This document shows, piece after piece, positions 6,550-9,670 of a stretch of 9,670 nucleotides of DNA. Origin of the DNA: Pedobacter sp. UBA1951 (lineage in GTDB: Bacteria; Bacteroidota; Bacteroidia; Sphingobacteriales; Sphingobacteriaceae); the NCBI GenBank assembly GCA_002336465.1, contig DDEP01000085.1, forward strand, positions 1-9,670, in the 5' to 3' direction. The notes under the pieces are model-generated. The model was not told the DNA's origin. It worked only from the letters and a program-made list of their open reading frames with translations, and searched no databases. The position numbers and the translations under genes were made by a program. The stretch's first letter is position 1, and the number at the start of each line of letters is the position of its first letter.

Positions 6550-6593
6550 GGGTAGGTGGTTCGCTCCTTAGGGAGCGTTCCTACCCTTCTTTT
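6550..6593 (+). terminator. Rho-independent terminator-like hairpin after the tail tube gene
   Basis: Outer arms GGGTAGG (6550-6556) and CCTACCC (6580-6586) pair perfectly over 7 bp. An inner stem CGCTCC (6562-6567) with GGAGCG (6572-6577) closes on a TTAG loop. Small internal bulges (5 and 2 bases) separate the two stems, and TTCTTTT (6587-6593) follows. This is much more stable than the hairpin at 3354. Because the chaperone and tape measure genes downstream have no visible promoter, it probably acts as a partial terminator that lowers their expression relative to tube and capsid proteins. Confidence 0.8.
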
Positions 6594-6608
6594 AATTACC
6601 TACAATTT

Positions 6609-7208
6609 ATGACAGAAAAAGAAATTCTTATCAAGGCAGCTAATGTCATTGATGATACAACTATAAATATTAGTTACCCAGTTGAAGAGGAACGTGTAGT
6701 TGTCAGACATAGATACTCATTATTCGGATTCAAGTTTGGCAAAAAAACAGAAACACAGATTATTCCAGTAAGGCGTACTTACTACATCACTGGAGCTACA
6801 TTGAGGACGATGCTTCGTGTAACCAAACTTATATTACAGATGGATGGAGTAGTACAACCTAAAAATATTACATCAGACTGGATACTATCACTAGTAACCA
6901 AAAACGTAGAACTGACTGCACAGGCTATTGCTGCAGCTATGCATAACCGTAAGAGTGAAGTCCCTGCCAGGTTAGTAGATGAAATATTGGACAATATAGA
7001 TTCAGATGATTTGCAAAAAGTGATGGCGGCGGTCATAGATAAGCTAAATCTAACATCTTTTATAAACACTATCGGCTCGGTAAGAAGCATGCAGATGATA
7101 CAGACGGAAACACAGCCGAGCCCACAGGAACAGGTGGAGACAATAGCCCCTGGACAACAATTGGAATCGTTGCAAAGTATTTTAGGTTCAGCTACCATCA
7201 AATCTTAG
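6609..7208 (+). CDS. Tail assembly chaperone, short form (gpG-like)
   Basis: This 199-residue protein lies between tail tube and tape measure, the invariant place of the tail assembly chaperone that coats the tape measure and recruits tube subunits. The N-terminal part starts MTEKEILIKAANVIDD and contains a basic segment (VVVRHRYSLFGFKFGKK, residues 30-46). The central part is helical (ATLRTMLRVTKLILQMDG, then LVTKNVELTAQAIAAAMHN, and a C-terminal helix LQKVMAAVIDKLN). From about residue 160 it turns into a Gln/Thr/Pro/Ser linker (QTETQPSPQEQVET) with no folded look. That is typical of the G to T junction in frameshifting chaperones. The start ATG at 6609 has no Shine-Dalgarno and lies 15 bases after the terminator T-tract. 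The protein has no enzyme motif. The -1 frame overlapping its end is described separately. Confidence 0.72.
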   Translation: MTEKEILIKAANVIDDTTINISYPVEEERVVVRHRYSLFGFKFGKKTETQIIPVRRTYYITGATLRTMLRVTKLILQMDGVVQPKNITSDWILSLVTKNVELTAQAIAAAMHNRKSEVPARLVDEILDNIDSDDLQKVMAAVIDKLNLTSFINTIGSVRSMQMIQTETQPSPQEQVETIAPGQQLESLQSILGSATIKS

Positions 7209-7327
7209 ATAAGATTAGTTGGCCCAATTTGCAAATGCTGTTGGCTACAATTCCAGATTATGACACCGATAACAAAGACGATGAGGATATAGAAGATAAC
7301 ATTGAAAAGTACATTAATAATGGTTAA
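6609..7327 (+). CDS. Tail assembly chaperone, -1 frameshifted long form (gpGT-like, about 239 aa)
   Basis: The -1 frame relative to the short form is open from 7043 to a TAA at 7325-7327, 3 bases before the tape measure start. From about 7151 it encodes a folded-looking sequence: IGIVAKYFRFSYHQILDKISW, PNLQMLLATIPDYD, then an acidic tail (DTDNKDDEDIEDNIEKY). The pattern of an aromatic K-Y-F-x-[FW]-S-Y helix followed by ISWPNL and A-x-I-P-[DS]-Y resembles, from memory, the T-like second domain of phage chaperones. It has no start codon of its own before that domain. A switch near GCC CCT (7146-7151) would join Pro181 to Trp182 and give about 239 residues. Alternatives are a natural or sequencing loss of one C from the CCCC run, or a decayed gene. 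Conservation of the second frame argues for programmed frameshifting. Confidence 0.6.
7146..7151 (+). promoter_or_regulatory. Candidate -1 frameshift site in the chaperone gene
   Basis: Within the 163-base overlap of the two frames the only simple slip tract is the CCCC run at 7147-7150, read in the zero frame as GCC CCT. The Pro tRNA on CCT can re-pair on CCC after a one-base backward slip, leading into TGG ACA. No canonical X XXY YYZ heptamer was found between 7043 and 7208. A weak stem CAAC/GTTG (7155-7158 with 7169-7172) lies just downstream. The site is a best guess from where T-like sequence begins. Confidence 0.35.
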
Positions 7328-7330
7328 GAA

Positions 7331-9670
7331 ATGGGAGTAGAAATAACAAAAGGCGGTTTGGCCTTTACATCTGACCTAGATACTACAGGATTTGCCAAAG
7401 GAGCAAACAAGATAAAGAAGCTAGAGAACGATATACGACAAGGCATAGAAGAAGGGACAAAGGCACAAAAGGCATTTTCGGATGAAATGTTGCGAAATGC
7501 ACAATTGGCACAATATAGGACCAAGGTCAGGGTTCTTGGTACCAAGGAGGAAATCACTTCTTTAGAAACACTTATCAAACAACAACGAGAATTGCAAGTC
7601 TTGCAGGCTACAACTACAGATCCCAACAAACTCAAGCGGTACAATAGGTCTTTAGAAGAAACTACTGCTGAAATAGTCCGTATGAGGAATGCCGGGAAAG
7701 TTGGTTTCGATGATATGGGCAACAAAGTCGAGACTATAACGAAAAAGGCAAATGGATTTTCAAGAGGGATTAATGCTGTTTGGGGAGGATTAAAGACCAT
7801 TGCAAATATTTTACCGGGCTTAGGGATTGCGGGGCTCTTAGCGTTCGCTATTGATCCTATAATGGATTATATCAAATCACTGGATTTTTTTAAAAAGAAG
7901 CTCAAGGATACTGTTACCGAAAACGGAATAGATACAAACGAATACAAAAAGGCGGTTTCAGATATAAGCGCACTTGGTGTTGCTCTTGAAGAAATGAAAA
8001 GTGGCACTATTAGCCGCACAGAAGTTGTTGCAAGATACAATGAAACAATCGGAAAAACGGTTGGCCAGCTAAAGAATGTAGAACAGGTAGAAGCTTTTTA
8101 TAATTCAAAAGCCGACGCATACATAGAAGCTACACTTCTTAGGGCAAAAGCTCAATCAGCTCTACAGCTTGCGGTAGAGGAAACAAATAAAGCCACGAAA
8201 CGAGCAGCTACAGACTACACGTTGGGCGACAAGGCAAAAGGGGCATTTGCGGTGTTCTCTGCTTTTATGTTTGGTAAAAAAGGGAAATTGACATATGGAG
8301 ATTATTACGACAATCAATTGAAGCGATCTAAAGAGGCAGACATAAAAGAAGCAGAAGAGGAATCTAAGAAATACACAGAATTATTCAAAGAGCTCCAAAA
8401 ACAATCAGATGAGTTCAATAAAAAGAACAAGTTCGATTTTAGAATTGCATCGAAGGGGAATGAACGCAAAAAAGCGATCAATGAACAAATCCGCATACAA
8501 CAGCAGATTGACAGCCTAGAAGCGGAATATTCTCGTAAGTCACTTAGCCGTGACGAAGCAGAAGTACAATCTGTCAGGGACAAGTTCAAGAAAATGGCTG
8601 ATGCGGCGAGAAGATTTAACGAAAATCCAAGGAACAAGAGGCTAGGGATTGCTGTTGACACATCTAACCTTAACAAAGTCAGAGATACAGCCATTGCCGA
8701 CCTTGAATACAAGCAGGAGACAGCCAAACAGGCCATCGCCTTTGAGAAGATGAAGCAGCTCTATGCAGACTATGAACAGTACAAGACAAATTTCGGGGAA
8801 CAGGCGGCAAAGCAGCGATATGGCAACGAGGTAAGGACAAATGCCGAGTTGTTGGAGGGGCTACAAAAACAATACGATGAACTTTCATCAAAAACAACAT
8901 TAACAGGTAATGAGAAGTCCAGAAAAGAACAGCTTAAAAAGCAGATAGACGATCTGACAAAGATAGAGCGTGATAGGTATGACAACATGCTAAAGGAAAC
9001 ACTTTCCTACGAGCAGAAGCGTGCCATATTGATAGAAGCCTATAACGCCAAACGTGCCGAACTTGAAAAGAATGGAGATTATAATGCTGTTACCGTTCTT
9101 GACACTATCCATAAAGAGGCGTTAGGTAAACTGGATGATGATAACAACCAAAAGCTTGCAGCATTTAAAGCCCTGTTCAACGGCATAGAAAACCTGAGCG
9201 ATAAAGCTGCTAAGAAAGTCATTGAGGACGGAAAATTGATGCTAGCAGGTTTATCGGCAAATGGCAAAATATCTGCCGAACAAACCAAACAGATGGCAGA
9301 AAAGCTGAAAGATAGCACTAAAGCATTGGAAGATAGATTACCTACAAAACTTAAAAACTTAGGTAATGAACTTAGAAGTATTGCCGGGCTTATTGGAGAT
9401 GTAGACTTCGGGAAATGGCTTGGTGGTATCGGGGATGTTGTTAGTGGTTTGGGGAAAATGAAGGAGCAGATTAACACTATCAACACTGATTGGTACAAGA
9501 TGGATAACATTGAAAAGTTTTCTTCTGGACTAGGATTGTTTGGTACAGGAGTAAATATCGTAACATCTATAGGACGTGTTCTTGACAGTGTTTTTAGTCG
9601 AGGGGCAAAAGCAAGAGATGAACAGGCATTATATGCTAGCAACTTACAATTAAAGCAAACTGAAGCTTTA
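7331..9670 (+). CDS. Tape measure protein (partial, 3' end beyond the window)
   Basis: The frame is open from ATG 7331 to the last base, 780 codons without a stop. It starts MGVEITKGGLAFTSDLDTTGF, a common opening of tape measure proteins in which a short beta segment is followed by long helices. Most of the protein is Lys/Glu/Gln-rich and coiled-coil-like (for example residues about 330-520). A first hydrophobic stretch at about 158-182 (ANILPGLGIAGLLAF and on) and a second Gly-rich one at about 730-757 (FSSGLGLFGTGVNIVTSIGRV) look like the membrane-active or pore segments typical of the family. The protein fixes tail length and is ejected ahead of the DNA. No lysozyme or peptidase motif is visible in the part present. 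The start lies 3 bases after the stop of the chaperone long form. Continuous minus-strand open frames opposite it are shadows. Confidence 0.85.
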   Translation, partial: MGVEITKGGLAFTSDLDTTGFAKGANKIKKLENDIRQGIEEGTKAQKAFSDEMLRNAQLAQYRTKVRVLGTKEEITSLETLIKQQRELQVLQATTTDPNKLKRYNRSLEETTAEIVRMRNAGKVGFDDMGNKVETITKKANGFSRGINAVWGGLKTIANILPGLGIAGLLAFAIDPIMDYIKSLDFFKKKLKDTVTENGIDTNEYKKAVSDISALGVALEEMKSGTISRTEVVARYNETIGKTVGQLKNVEQVEAFYNSKADAYIEATLLRAKAQSALQLAVEETNKATKRAATDYTLGDKAKGAFAVFSAFMFGKKGKLTYGDYYDNQLKRSKEADIKEAEEESKKYTELFKELQKQSDEFNKKNKFDFRIASKGNERKKAINEQIRIQQQIDSLEAEYSRKSLSRDEAEVQSVRDKFKKMADAARRFNENPRNKRLGIAVDTSNLNKVRDTAIADLEYKQETAKQAIAFEKMKQLYADYEQYKTNFGEQAAKQRYGNEVRTNAELLEGLQKQYDELSSKTTLTGNEKSRKEQLKKQIDDLTKIERDRYDNMLKETLSYEQKRAILIEAYNAKRAELEKNGDYNAVTVLDTIHKEALGKLDDDNNQKLAAFKALFNGIENLSDKAAKKVIEDGKLMLAGLSANGKISAEQTKQMAEKLKDSTKALEDRLPTKLKNLGNELRSIAGLIGDVDFGKWLGGIGDVVSGLGKMKEQINTINTDWYKMDNIEKFSSGLGLFGTGVNIVTSIGRVLDSVFSRGAKARDEQALYASNLQLKQTEAL

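Noticed and set aside
7235..7327. Independent 30-codon gene from ATG 7235
   Set aside because: The conserved-looking sequence begins well upstream in the same frame, so an internal start would cut the T-like domain; a frameshift product explains the whole open stretch better.
9079..9642. Long minus-strand open frame (187 codons) opposite the tape measure gene, and a similar one at 7324-7800
   Set aside because: Ser/Leu/Phe-rich shadow of a Lys/Glu-rich coiled-coil gene on the plus strand; no promoter or start context, and the plus-strand frame has clear tape measure character.
1..9670. CRISPR array, tRNA, insertion sequence or attachment site
   Set aside because: No spaced direct repeats, cloverleaf sequence, transposase motif or terminal inverted repeats were seen on reading through; apart from the two hairpins and the antisense gene the window is filled by phage structural genes.

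Overview
The window is a stretch of the late structural module of a tailed, siphovirus-like phage or prophage (Caudoviricetes), very probably of a Bacteroidota host. Three things point to that host. The genes have essentially no Shine-Dalgarno sequences; several structural genes start in A-rich contexts such as ATTAAAAGATGGC or TAAGAAATGG. The single antisense gene carries a TTG-N20-TATATTTG element that matches the Bacteroidota -33/-7 promoter pattern (TTTG / TAnnTTTG). The protein sequences also resemble Bacteroidota phage structural proteins from memory. No integrase, lysis, replication or bacterial gene is visible, so free phage and prophage cannot be told apart.

Layout (all + strand except one gene): C-terminal nuclease half of the large terminase (1-561, open at the left edge); portal (568-1977); an AT-rich interruption with a 55-codon minus-strand gene (1995-2162) and its own promoter; a short GC-richer junction (about 2250-2308); scaffold-like protein (2309-2971); small head decoration-like protein (2979-3350); an AU-rich hairpin with a T-tract (3354-3397); major capsid protein (3406-4506); four short, tightly packed or overlapping neck/connector genes (4514-5997); major tail tube protein (6009-6524); a strong GC-rich terminator-like hairpin (6550-6593); tail assembly chaperone (6609-7208) with a -1 frame extension to 7327; and the tape measure protein (7331 to the right edge, 780 codons, incomplete).

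The order is the order of use. Terminase packages DNA through the portal into a procapsid built by scaffold and capsid protein. The neck proteins close the head and join it to the tail. Tube protein polymerises on a tape measure kept soluble by the chaperone. The two hairpins sit just before the capsid gene and just after the tube gene, where they could set relative expression of the late genes.

Most of the window is an ordinary phage morphogenesis module. The items that deserve a second look are: (1) a probable -1 frameshifted G/GT-type chaperone whose second frame carries a conserved-looking T-like domain but no canonical slippery heptamer, only a CCCC run at 7147-7150; (2) the low-GC antisense moron-like gene between portal and scaffold, with a promoter placed so that its mRNA would be nearly leaderless; (3) the absence of a recognisable MuF-type minor head protein or head protease where one often lies; and (4) the AU-only hairpin before the capsid gene.
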